A stretch of DNA of 42,049 nt from Methylibium sp. (GTDB lineage Bacteria > Pseudomonadota > Gammaproteobacteria > Burkholderiales > Burkholderiaceae_C). The stretch spans positions 1 to 42,049 of the forward strand of contig NZ_JACDCW010000027.1 of assembly GCF_013817345.1 (NCBI RefSeq), given 5' to 3'. Of this stretch, positions 10,382 through 17,133 are shown piece by piece. Position 1 is the stretch's first letter. Every line of letters begins with the position of its first letter. Under the pieces are notes generated by a model. It was not told the origin of the DNA. It was given only the letters and a program-made list of their open reading frames with translations, and made no database searches. Both the position numbers and the translations under genes were made by a program.

Positions 10382-10420
10382 CGCAAGGCGTTTGCGCGCC
10401 CCTCGAGACTCTTGCGCAAG
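10382..10420. promoter_or_regulatory. Candidate LysR operator: paired TTGCG palindromes
   Basis: Two palindromes sit between the divergent LysR and SdhB-like genes: CGCAA-GGCGT-TTGCG (10382-10396) and the perfect CTTGCGCAAG (10411-10420). They share the TTGCG half-site and are about two to three helical turns apart, as expected for the recognition and activation sites of a LysR tetramer. An AT-rich segment follows at 10446-10525, where the promoter of the plus-strand operon probably lies. Confidence 0.45.
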
Positions 10421-10547
10421 GCTTTCACACTCCCGCGGCCGGCTCTCTTTGTAAAGCATTCCTTGTCTTTCAGCGAAGTTTTATTCGCTTTTCATTTCGC
10501 TTTGTCTCATCAATCATTGCTCCTTTGTTGGGCCTACAGCGCAGTCG

Positions 10548-11264
10548 ATGACGAAGAACCTCACGGTCAGGATCTGGCGAGGCAAGGAGCGGGGCGAGTT
10601 CACGAGCTATCAGGTGCCGCGCCTGGAAAGCCAGACCGTGCTGGACATCGTCACCTACGTCCAGCGCAATCTCGAGCCTTCGCTCGGCTACCGATTCGCC
10701 TGCCGTGTCGGCATGTGCGGCTCGTGCGCGATGACGGTGAACGGCGTTGCACGTTGGACCTGCCGCACGCATGTGGCCAAGGTCGTCACAGGCGACCAGC
10801 TCGAGATCGCTCCGCTGGCGAACCTGCCGGTCGTCAAGGACCTCGTCACCGACATGAGCGAGTTCTTCGACAAGTGGGCCAAAGCCAAGGGCAGCTTCAA
10901 GGGCAAGCGCACCCGTGCCGATGATTTCGAGCCGGTGAAGCCGGACTCGCCCGAGCGCAAGGCCGCCGACGCGGGCGTCGAATGCATCGGCTGCGGCGTT
11001 TGCTACGCCTCGTGCGATGTCGTGAGCTCGCGGCCCGACTACCTCGGCCCGGCGGCGCTGAACCGCGCCTGGACGCTGGTCAACGATGTGCGAGACACGC
11101 AGCAGCTCGAGCGGCTGCGGGCCGTCGCCGGCGACGCCGGCTGCCACGCCTGCCACACGCAGGGTAGCTGCACCGTGCACTGCCCGAAGCAAATCTCGCC
11201 GACTGCCGGCATCGCCGGGCTCAAGCGGGTGGTCGGTCGTGCCGCCGTGCGGGGCAGACTGTGA
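10548..11264 (+). CDS. Succinate dehydrogenase/fumarate reductase-like iron-sulfur subunit
   Basis: The 238-residue protein is an SdhB/FrdB homologue that passes electrons between the flavoprotein and the membrane quinone site. Ligands for all three clusters are present: [2Fe-2S] Cys52, 57, 60 and 72 (CRVGMCGSC...C); [4Fe-4S] Cys146, 149, 152 with Cys156; and [3Fe-4S] with Cys199, 202, 208 and 212 (CHACHTQGSCTVHCPKQ). The third [2Fe-2S] ligand is Cys, as in FrdB, where E. coli SdhB has Asp. It is the first gene of an operon that also encodes two membrane anchors, a Bug receptor, a two-subunit hydratase and the flavoprotein, an order unlike the standard sdhCDAB. Confidence 0.92.
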   Translation: MTKNLTVRIWRGKERGEFTSYQVPRLESQTVLDIVTYVQRNLEPSLGYRFACRVGMCGSCAMTVNGVARWTCRTHVAKVVTGDQLEIAPLANLPVVKDLVTDMSEFFDKWAKAKGSFKGKRTRADDFEPVKPDSPERKAADAGVECIGCGVCYASCDVVSSRPDYLGPAALNRAWTLVNDVRDTQQLERLRAVAGDAGCHACHTQGSCTVHCPKQISPTAGIAGLKRVVGRAAVRGRL

Positions 11265-11331
11265 GCCGCTCACAGGCCGGTGCGTATTCCGTCGCGGGTT
11301 GCCCGACGTCGCCGGCGAGCGGGAAAGCTCG

Positions 11332-11679
11332 ATGAGCACCGACGCTGTCGCCGAGGCGCGCCGCTGGTACCTCCAGCGCATCAGCGCCATGATGCTCGCC
11401 GTGTGCGTGCTGGTGCACCTGGCGGTGATGATCTACGCCGTGCGCGGCGGCCTCAGCGGCAGCGAGATCCTGGGGCGCACGCAGGGCAGTTGGAGTTTCG
11501 GCGCCTTCTACGCGTTGTTCGTCGTCGCGTGCGCGGTGCACGTCCCGCCGGGGCTGGCCAATGTTGCCGTCGAATGGCTGCGCTGGCCGGCGGCGCGTGC
11601 GCTGCTCGCCGCAAGGCTGTTCGGGCTGCTGATCCTCGTCACCGGCCTGCGCGCGGTGTACGCCGTGGTGGCGACATGA
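11332..11679 (+). CDS. SDH/FRD-like membrane anchor subunit 1
   Basis: The 115-residue protein has three predicted transmembrane helices (about residues 16-38, 56-80 and 88-112) and begins with a short polar segment. The LVHLAVMIYAVRGG stretch places a His near the end of helix 1, a possible haem b or quinone-site ligand. It resembles small SdhD/FrdD-type anchors only weakly, and its identity rests largely on position between an SdhB-like and an SdhC-like gene. A GGAAAG ribosome-binding site precedes the ATG. The 67 nt before it carry no gene. Confidence 0.75.
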   Translation: MSTDAVAEARRWYLQRISAMMLAVCVLVHLAVMIYAVRGGLSGSEILGRTQGSWSFGAFYALFVVACAVHVPPGLANVAVEWLRWPAARALLAARLFGLLILVTGLRAVYAVVAT

Positions 11680-11713
11680 GGCATCCGTCGTCCCCGTCGA
11701 GCGGGCGGCTCGC

Positions 11714-12070
11714 ATGAAAAGATCCAACGACGCACGCGCCCGCGGCCATGCCGCGTACTGGGCTTTCGTTGTGCACAGAGTCTCGGGGCTGCTGCTGGCG
11801 TTGTTTCTGCCGCTGCATTTCTGGGTGTTGGCGCAGGCGCTGCATGGCCACGCGGCGTTCGACCGTTGGCTGCGCCTGGCGGACATGCCGCTGTTCGAGT
11901 TTGCCGAGTGGGGCCTGGTCGTGCTGCTGTCGATGCACATGGTCGGCGGCGTTCGTCTGCTGCTGATCGAGTTCACGCCCTGGAGCGGTTTGCGCAAGAA
12001 CTGGATCGCCGGCGCGGCGGGTTTCTCGGTAGCAACCGGGATGGCGTTTGCGTTGGCCTTGGTCACATGA
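11714..12070 (+). CDS. SDH/FRD-like cytochrome b membrane anchor subunit 2
   Basis: The 118-residue protein has three transmembrane helices and the SdhC-type signatures HRVSGLLLALFLPLHFW (residues 21-37) and LSMHMVGGVRLLLIEF, where the His is the usual axial haem ligand preceding a conserved GxR. It would anchor the SdhB-like subunit to the cytoplasmic membrane and form the quinone site with subunit 1. The segment NWIAGAAGFSVATGMAFALALV forms the last helix. It starts 34 nt after the previous gene. Confidence 0.83.
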   Translation: MKRSNDARARGHAAYWAFVVHRVSGLLLALFLPLHFWVLAQALHGHAAFDRWLRLADMPLFEFAEWGLVVLLSMHMVGGVRLLLIEFTPWSGLRKNWIAGAAGFSVATGMAFALALVT

Positions 12071-12122
12071 TGTCGGGCGAGCCGCGCCATCCCGGTACGG
12101 CACCCTTGGAGAGGACAGATCG

Positions 12123-13121
12123 ATGAAATCCACGCCTGTATTGCGATCGCGTTCGAAGCGGCTTATGTTGGTCGCCGCTTGCAGCCTTGCATTGCCCTTC
12201 GCTGCGCCGCTGCATGCGCAGACCGCATGGCCGACCAAGCAAGTGAGGATGATCGTGCCGTTCGCGCCCGGCGGCAGCACCGACGTGGTCGCGCGCATGC
12301 TGGCGCAGCGTCTCTCCGACAAGTGGGGCCAGACGGTGGTGGTGGAAAACCGTTCCGGTGCCGGCGGCAATATCGGCTCCGATGTCGTCGCCAAGGCGCA
12401 GGGCGACGGCTACACGTTGCTGATGGCCTCCGGCAGCATCACGATCAATCCGCATCTGTACGCGAAGATGCCGTTCGACACCGAGAAGGACCTGATGCCG
12501 ATCAGCAACATCGCCAGCGGCCCGATGCTCGTCGTCGTGCAGGACAAGTCGCCCATCAAGTCGATGAAGGATCTGATCGCGACCGCGAAGGCCAAGCCCG
12601 GTGCCTTGAGCTTCGGTTCGGCGGGCGTCGGCAGCCAGGTGCACCTGGCCGCGGAGAACTTCGCCGATGCCGCCGGCATCGATATTCAGCACGTGCCCTA
12701 CAAGGGCGAAGCGCCGGCCTATACGGACCTGATCGGTGGCCAGACGCAGCTCATGGTCGGCAACATCGCCGTCGCCGCTTCACTCCTCGGCCCGGACCGG
12801 CTGCGTGCGTTGGCGGTCACCGGCAAGGAACGCTCGAAACTGCTGCCCGATGTGCCGACGGTGGCCGAGAGCGGCCTGCCGGGTTTCGAGAACACCGGCT
12901 GGTTCGGCTTGTACGCGCCGGCCGGCACGCCGCCCGAAGTGATTGCCAAGGTGCAGCGCGACAGCGCCGAGGTGTTGAGGAACACCGAGATCAAGGCACG
13001 CCTTTTTGTGCTCGGCATGGTGCCGGTCGGCAACACTCCGGCTCAACTCGACAAGCAGATGGACACCGAGTCCGTCCGCTGGGCGCAGGTGGTGAAGAAC
13101 CGGAACCTGAAGACGAAGTGA
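12123..13121 (+). CDS. Bug/TctC-type tripartite tricarboxylate solute-binding protein
   Basis: The 332-residue periplasmic receptor has a signal peptide (about residues 1-33, cleavage after LHAQ or just before it) and the Bug-family motifs WPTKQVRMIVPFAPGGSTDVVARMLA, VVENRSGAGGNIGSDVVAKA, HVPYKGEAPAYTDLIGGQ and LLPDVPTVAESGLPGFE. Bug proteins bind small carboxylates; no TctA/TctB membrane subunits occur nearby, as is common for the many orphan Bugs of Burkholderiales. Its position inside the SDH-like/hydratase operon suggests that it binds that pathway's dicarboxylate. A GGAGAGGA ribosome-binding site precedes the ATG. The TauE/SafE-like permease at the operon end could be the partner, which would be unusual. 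Confidence 0.93.
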   Translation: MKSTPVLRSRSKRLMLVAACSLALPFAAPLHAQTAWPTKQVRMIVPFAPGGSTDVVARMLAQRLSDKWGQTVVVENRSGAGGNIGSDVVAKAQGDGYTLLMASGSITINPHLYAKMPFDTEKDLMPISNIASGPMLVVVQDKSPIKSMKDLIATAKAKPGALSFGSAGVGSQVHLAAENFADAAGIDIQHVPYKGEAPAYTDLIGGQTQLMVGNIAVAASLLGPDRLRALAVTGKERSKLLPDVPTVAESGLPGFENTGWFGLYAPAGTPPEVIAKVQRDSAEVLRNTEIKARLFVLGMVPVGNTPAQLDKQMDTESVRWAQVVKNRNLKTK

Positions 13122-13164
13122 GTTTGCTGTCCGGCAGCACCGCCATCCACGAGGAGTCGAAACC

Positions 13165-14040
13165 TTGAAGATCGATCTGCAGCGCGTCGAGGACGCAGCC
13201 AAGGAGTTGTACATCCGCGCGCTGAAGGTGCTGCCGCCGGACATCAAGCAAGGCTTCGACCGTCTCGCCGCAAGCGAGACGGCGCCGACCGCCCAGCGCG
13301 TGCTCGGCACGATGCTGACCAACATCCGCGTGGCCGAGGACACAGACAACCTGCTGTGCCAGGACACCGGTGTGCCGATCTACAACGTGGCGATCGGCCG
13401 CGGCATCGAGCTCGACGGCCATGCGCTCAAGCAGGCGGTGCGGCGCGGCTGCGAGCGCGCCACGCGCGAGTACCCGCTGCGCTCGTCGGTCGTGCACCCG
13501 CTCACGCGCAAGAACGAGCACACCTCGTGCGGCATCGAGGTGCCGGTGATCCACATCGACTTCATCGACGTGCCCGACCGGCTCGAGATCGAAATGATCC
13601 CCAAGGGCAGCGGCTCGGAGAACAACTCCTTCCTGAAGATGGCGATCCCGGCCGAAGGCATCGACGCGATCAAGGCCTTCGTGATCGACTGCGTGCTCGC
13701 CGCCGGCGGCAAGACCTGCCCGCCGACGATCGTCGGCGTGGGTCTGGGCGGCACCTCGGACCTCGCGGTGGCGCTGGCCAAGCGCGCGGCAACGCGCGAG
13801 TTGGGCAGCGTGTGCAGCGATCCCGATGGCGCCGCGCTGGAAGCGCAACTGTCCAAGGCCGTCAACGAACTCGGCGTCGGGCCGCAGGGGCTCGGTGGCG
13901 ACTCGACCGCGTTCGCGGTACAGATCGAACTGGCCGGGACGCACATCACGATGAATCCGATCGCCGTGAACATGCAGTGCCATTCGGCGCGTCGCGCGCG
14001 CGCCACGTTCACGCCGGACGGCGTGAGCTACGGCTTCTGA
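13165..14040 (+). CDS. Class I fumarase/L(+)-tartrate dehydratase-type hydratase, alpha subunit
   Basis: The 291-residue protein corresponds to the N-terminal (iron-sulfur) half of class I fumarases, as in TtdA. Three likely [4Fe-4S] ligands are Cys65 (NLLCQDTGVPIYN), Cys185 (GKTCPPTIVGVGLGG) and Cys272 (NMQCHSARRA). Other family motifs are LTRKNEHTSCGIEVPVIH, PKGSGSENNSF and GPQGLGGDST. Members hydrate or dehydrate fumarate, tartrate, mesaconate or related diacids; the substrate cannot be fixed from sequence. The start is TTG at 13165, supported by a GAGGAG site 8 nt upstream. The beta subunit starts 14 nt downstream. Confidence 0.92.
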   Translation: MKIDLQRVEDAAKELYIRALKVLPPDIKQGFDRLAASETAPTAQRVLGTMLTNIRVAEDTDNLLCQDTGVPIYNVAIGRGIELDGHALKQAVRRGCERATREYPLRSSVVHPLTRKNEHTSCGIEVPVIHIDFIDVPDRLEIEMIPKGSGSENNSFLKMAIPAEGIDAIKAFVIDCVLAAGGKTCPPTIVGVGLGGTSDLAVALAKRAATRELGSVCSDPDGAALEAQLSKAVNELGVGPQGLGGDSTAFAVQIELAGTHITMNPIAVNMQCHSARRARATFTPDGVSYGF

Positions 14041-14054
14041 AGGAGCAGGCCGCC

Positions 14055-14666
14055 ATGGCGCACCACGAACTCACGACACCGGTCGATGAAGCGCAGGTCA
14101 GGCGCCTGCAGGTCGACGACACGGTCACGCTGCAGCACACGTTGTTCGGCATCCGCGACGCGACGCAGATCCACATGTTCGACCGCGGGCGCAGGACGCG
14201 CTTCGACCTGCGCGGCCATGCGGTGATCCACACCGCGCCGAACGTCAAGCGCGTGCCCGAAAGTTCGGAGCACCCGGCCGGCTATGCGCCGGTGTGCATC
14301 GGCACCACCACCTCCGACCGCATGGAGCGCTTCACGCGCCCGCTGATGACGCGCGAAGGCGTCCGCCTCATCATCGGCAAGGGCGGCATGCGCGACGAAA
14401 CGCTGGCCGCGTTCCGCGAGATCGGCGGCGCCTACCTGGCGATCGTCGGTGGCACTGCGGCGCTGGAGACGACGTGGATCGAACAGATCGAGGACGTCGA
14501 CATGGACGACCTGAATCCGGAGTCGCTGTGGCGCTTCAGGATCCGCAACTTCGGCCCGCTGCTGGTGGCGATGGACAGCCATGGCAACAGCCTGTACGAC
14601 GTTGTCATGAAGGACGCAAAGGACCGTCGAACCCAGGTGCTCGCGAGCCTGGGAGTGAAGGCGTGA
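14055..14666 (+). CDS. Class I fumarase/L(+)-tartrate dehydratase-type hydratase, beta subunit
   Basis: The 203-residue protein is the C-terminal, swivelling half of a two-subunit class I fumarase (TtdB-like). Typical motifs are PVCIGTTTSDRMERFTRPLM, RLIIGKGGMRDETLAAF, and AYLAIVGGTAALET with the closing FPLLVAMDSHGNSLY-like FGPLLVAMDSHGNSLYD. It pairs with the preceding alpha subunit to form the active enzyme. An AAGGAG ribosome-binding site precedes the ATG. The stop overlaps the GTG of the flavoprotein gene (GTGA), so the hydratase and the oxidoreductase are translationally coupled, which supports consecutive steps on one substrate. Confidence 0.92.
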   Translation: MAHHELTTPVDEAQVRRLQVDDTVTLQHTLFGIRDATQIHMFDRGRRTRFDLRGHAVIHTAPNVKRVPESSEHPAGYAPVCIGTTTSDRMERFTRPLMTREGVRLIIGKGGMRDETLAAFREIGGAYLAIVGGTAALETTWIEQIEDVDMDDLNPESLWRFRIRNFGPLLVAMDSHGNSLYDVVMKDAKDRRTQVLASLGVKA

Positions 14667-16375
14667 AGTACCGGCGCATCCAGACGGATGTCCTGATCCT
14701 CGGCTCCGGCGGCGCGGGCCTCTTCGCAGCGCTGCATGCTCATGCCGCCGATCCCTCGCTCTCGGTCACGGTGGCCGTCAAGGGGCTGCTCGGCAAGTCG
14801 GGTTGTACGCGCATGGTCCAGGGCGGCTACAACGTCGCGCTGGCCGAAGGCGATTCGGTCGAGCGCCATTTCATGGACACGATCGAGGGCAGCAAGTGGC
14901 TCGCCGATCAGGAACTCGCGTGGACGCTGGTCGAGCAGGCGGTCGTGCGCATCCGCGAACTCGAGAACGAGCTCGGCTGCTTCTTCGACCGCAACCCCGA
15001 CGGCACCGTGCACCAGAAAGCGTTTGCCGGGCAGACCTTCGACCGCACCGTGCACAAGGGCGACCTGACCGGCATCGAGATCATCAACCGCCTCGCCGAG
15101 CAGGTCTGGGCGCGCGGCATCGGGCGCCTCGAGGAACACCGGGCGATCGAGCTGGTTCGCACGGCCGACGGCAGCGCCATCGCCGGCGTACTGATGATCG
15201 ACATTCGCAGCGGCGAATACGTCTTCGTCCAAGCCAAGGCCGTGCTGCTGGCCACCGGCGGCGGCCCGACCATGTACAGGTACCACACGCCCTCGGGCGA
15301 CAAGAGCTGCGACGGCCTCGCGATGGCGCTGCGTGCCGGTCTGTCGCTGCGCGACATGGAGATGGTGCAGTTCCACCCGACCGGCCTGCTGGCCGGCTCT
15401 GGCACGCGCATGACGGGCACTGTGCTCGAAGAAGGCCTGCGCGGTGCGGGCGGCTACCTTCTCAACGGCGGTGGCGAACGCTTCATGGCCCGTTACGACG
15501 CACGCGGCGAACGCGCCACGCGCGACATCGTCTCGCGTTCGATCTTCACCGAGATGCGCGCCGGCCGCACCTCGCCCAACGGCGGCGTCTTCATCGAGAT
15601 GTCGCACCTCGGCCCCGACAACGTGCGCCGCCAGTTCAAGGGCATGGTCGAGCGCTGCGCCGACTGCGGTTTCGATCTGGCGGGCGGACGGGTGGAGGTG
15701 GTGCCAACCGCTCACTACCTGATGGGCGGCGTGGCGTTTCGCCCCGACTGCTCGACCGCGCTCACCGGCCTGTTCGCCGCCGGCGAAGACACCGGTGGGG
15801 TGCATGGCGCCAACCGGCTGGGCGGCAACGGCGTCGCCAACTCCACCGTCTTCGGCGGCATCGCGGGCGACACGATGGCCGCGTGGGTCCGCCGCAACGG
15901 CGGCTGGCGAGAGCCGGACGAGGTGGCCATCCGGCAGAGCATCACCGCGCATGAAGTGCCGTTCCAGCAGAAGGCCGGCAGTACCGAAGCGATCCGCGAA
16001 GAGCTGTTTGCCTGCATGTGGGAAGACGCCGGCATCCTGCGCACCGAACAGGGCCTGCGGCGCGCGCAAACGAGGCTGATCGAACTCGACGCCGAACTCG
16101 CGCGCACCGGAGTGTCTGCGGACGACCGCACGTTCAACGTGAGCTGGCACGAATGGCTCAATCTGAAGAGCCTGATCGACGTGAGCCGCGCCATCACGGT
16201 GTCGGCACTGGCCAGAGAGAATTCGCGCGGCGCGCATTTCCGCGAGGATTTCCCGGAGGTCGGCGACCTCGAAACGTCGACCTTCACTGCCGTGCGCCGG
16301 CAGGGCGCGGAGCTCGAGGTCCGCCACGAGCCGGTGCACTTCACGAAGATCAGGCCGGGCCAGAGCCTCATTTGA
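14663..16375 (+). CDS. SDH/FRD/NadB-family flavoprotein subunit, non-canonical
   Basis: The 570-residue FAD protein would oxidise or reduce a dicarboxylate with the SdhB-like subunit. The dinucleotide motif is LILGSGGAGLFAAL (residues 11-24). Catalytic features kept by comparison with E. coli SdhA are His238 (FHPTG), Glu257, Arg287 (TRDIVSR), His351 (AHYLMGG) and Arg385 (GANRLGGNG). Two are changed: the residue aligned with the covalent-FAD His is Cys48 (KSGCTRMVQGG), and the conserved Thr before EGxRG is Glu256 (TVLEEGLRG). FAD is therefore probably non-covalent and the substrate may differ from succinate. The GTG at 14663 overlaps the hydratase stop. NadB is unlikely because the partner Fe-S and anchor subunits are present. 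Confidence 0.9.
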   Translation: MKYRRIQTDVLILGSGGAGLFAALHAHAADPSLSVTVAVKGLLGKSGCTRMVQGGYNVALAEGDSVERHFMDTIEGSKWLADQELAWTLVEQAVVRIRELENELGCFFDRNPDGTVHQKAFAGQTFDRTVHKGDLTGIEIINRLAEQVWARGIGRLEEHRAIELVRTADGSAIAGVLMIDIRSGEYVFVQAKAVLLATGGGPTMYRYHTPSGDKSCDGLAMALRAGLSLRDMEMVQFHPTGLLAGSGTRMTGTVLEEGLRGAGGYLLNGGGERFMARYDARGERATRDIVSRSIFTEMRAGRTSPNGGVFIEMSHLGPDNVRRQFKGMVERCADCGFDLAGGRVEVVPTAHYLMGGVAFRPDCSTALTGLFAAGEDTGGVHGANRLGGNGVANSTVFGGIAGDTMAAWVRRNGGWREPDEVAIRQSITAHEVPFQQKAGSTEAIREELFACMWEDAGILRTEQGLRRAQTRLIELDAELARTGVSADDRTFNVSWHEWLNLKSLIDVSRAITVSALARENSRGAHFREDFPEVGDLETSTFTAVRRQGAELEVRHEPVHFTKIRPGQSLI

Positions 16376-17118
16376 TGGATCCGACGCTGCCGGCCTACGT
16401 CGGCATGGCGGCCGTCGTGTTCCTCGCCTACACGGTGTTCGGCCTCACCGGCTTCGGCTCCTCGATCGTCGCGGTGCCGATCCTTGTTCAGTTCGTTCCG
16501 CTGAGCTTCGCCGTGCCGCTGGTGCTGCTGTTCGACCTGGCGGCGACGTCGGCGGTGGGCGTGAGCAACTGGAAGCAGATATCCCGCATGGAGTTGCTTC
16601 GCCTGCTCCCATGCATGCTGATCGGCATAGCGATCGGCGCGATTGCGCTGGTCGGCGTGCAGGCCCGGTGGCTGCTGCTCACGCTGGGCGTCTTCGTGCT
16701 CGCGACCGCGACGTGGAGCCTCGTCGCGCCGCCGGCTCGCCACGCCATCGGCACGCTGTGGGTCGTGCCGGCTGGTCTTGTCGGTGGCGTCTTCAGCGCA
16801 CTGTTCGGCACCGGTGGGCCGATCTACACCATCTATCTGGCGCGCCGCATCCAGGACGCCGGGTCGCTTCGCGCGACGATGTCCGCGGTCGTCCTGATCA
16901 GCGCGCTGTGCCGGCTCGCCGCCTTCGCCGGCGTCGGGCTCCTGCAGCAGGACCACTTGCTGCTCAGTGGCTTGTGGCTGCTTCCGGCCTGCGCCGCGGG
17001 TGTGTTCGCAGGCAGCAGGCTGCGTGGTGTACTGCCGCCCGCACGCGTCAAGCAGGCGCTCTTTGTCGTGCTGATGCTCGGCGGCGCAGGCGCCATCGTG
17101 CGGGCGTTGTCGATGTAG
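16375..17118 (+). CDS. TauE/SafE (TSUP) family membrane permease
   Basis: The 247-residue protein has seven to eight predicted transmembrane helices and the internal repeat typical of TSUP transporters: the GLTGFGSSIVAVPILVQFVPLSFAVPLVLLFDL half and the GGVFSALFGTGGPIYTIYLARR half. The family exports or imports sulfite, sulfoacetate and other organic anions; the GTGGP motif in the second half is characteristic. Its ATG overlaps the flavoprotein stop by one base (TGATG). As last gene of the dicarboxylate operon it may carry the substrate or a product across the membrane. It is convergent with the ThDP enzyme, with only 15 nt between the stops. Confidence 0.9.
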   Translation: MDPTLPAYVGMAAVVFLAYTVFGLTGFGSSIVAVPILVQFVPLSFAVPLVLLFDLAATSAVGVSNWKQISRMELLRLLPCMLIGIAIGAIALVGVQARWLLLTLGVFVLATATWSLVAPPARHAIGTLWVVPAGLVGGVFSALFGTGGPIYTIYLARRIQDAGSLRATMSAVVLISALCRLAAFAGVGLLQQDHLLLSGLWLLPACAAGVFAGSRLRGVLPPARVKQALFVVLMLGGAGAIVRALSM

Positions 17119-17133
17119 CGGAGAACAGGCGGC

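Noticed and set aside
14663-16375. L-aspartate oxidase (NadB)
   Set aside because: Flavoprotein similarity and the missing covalent His would allow it, but a matching Fe-S subunit and two membrane anchors in the same operon argue for an SDH/FRD-type complex.
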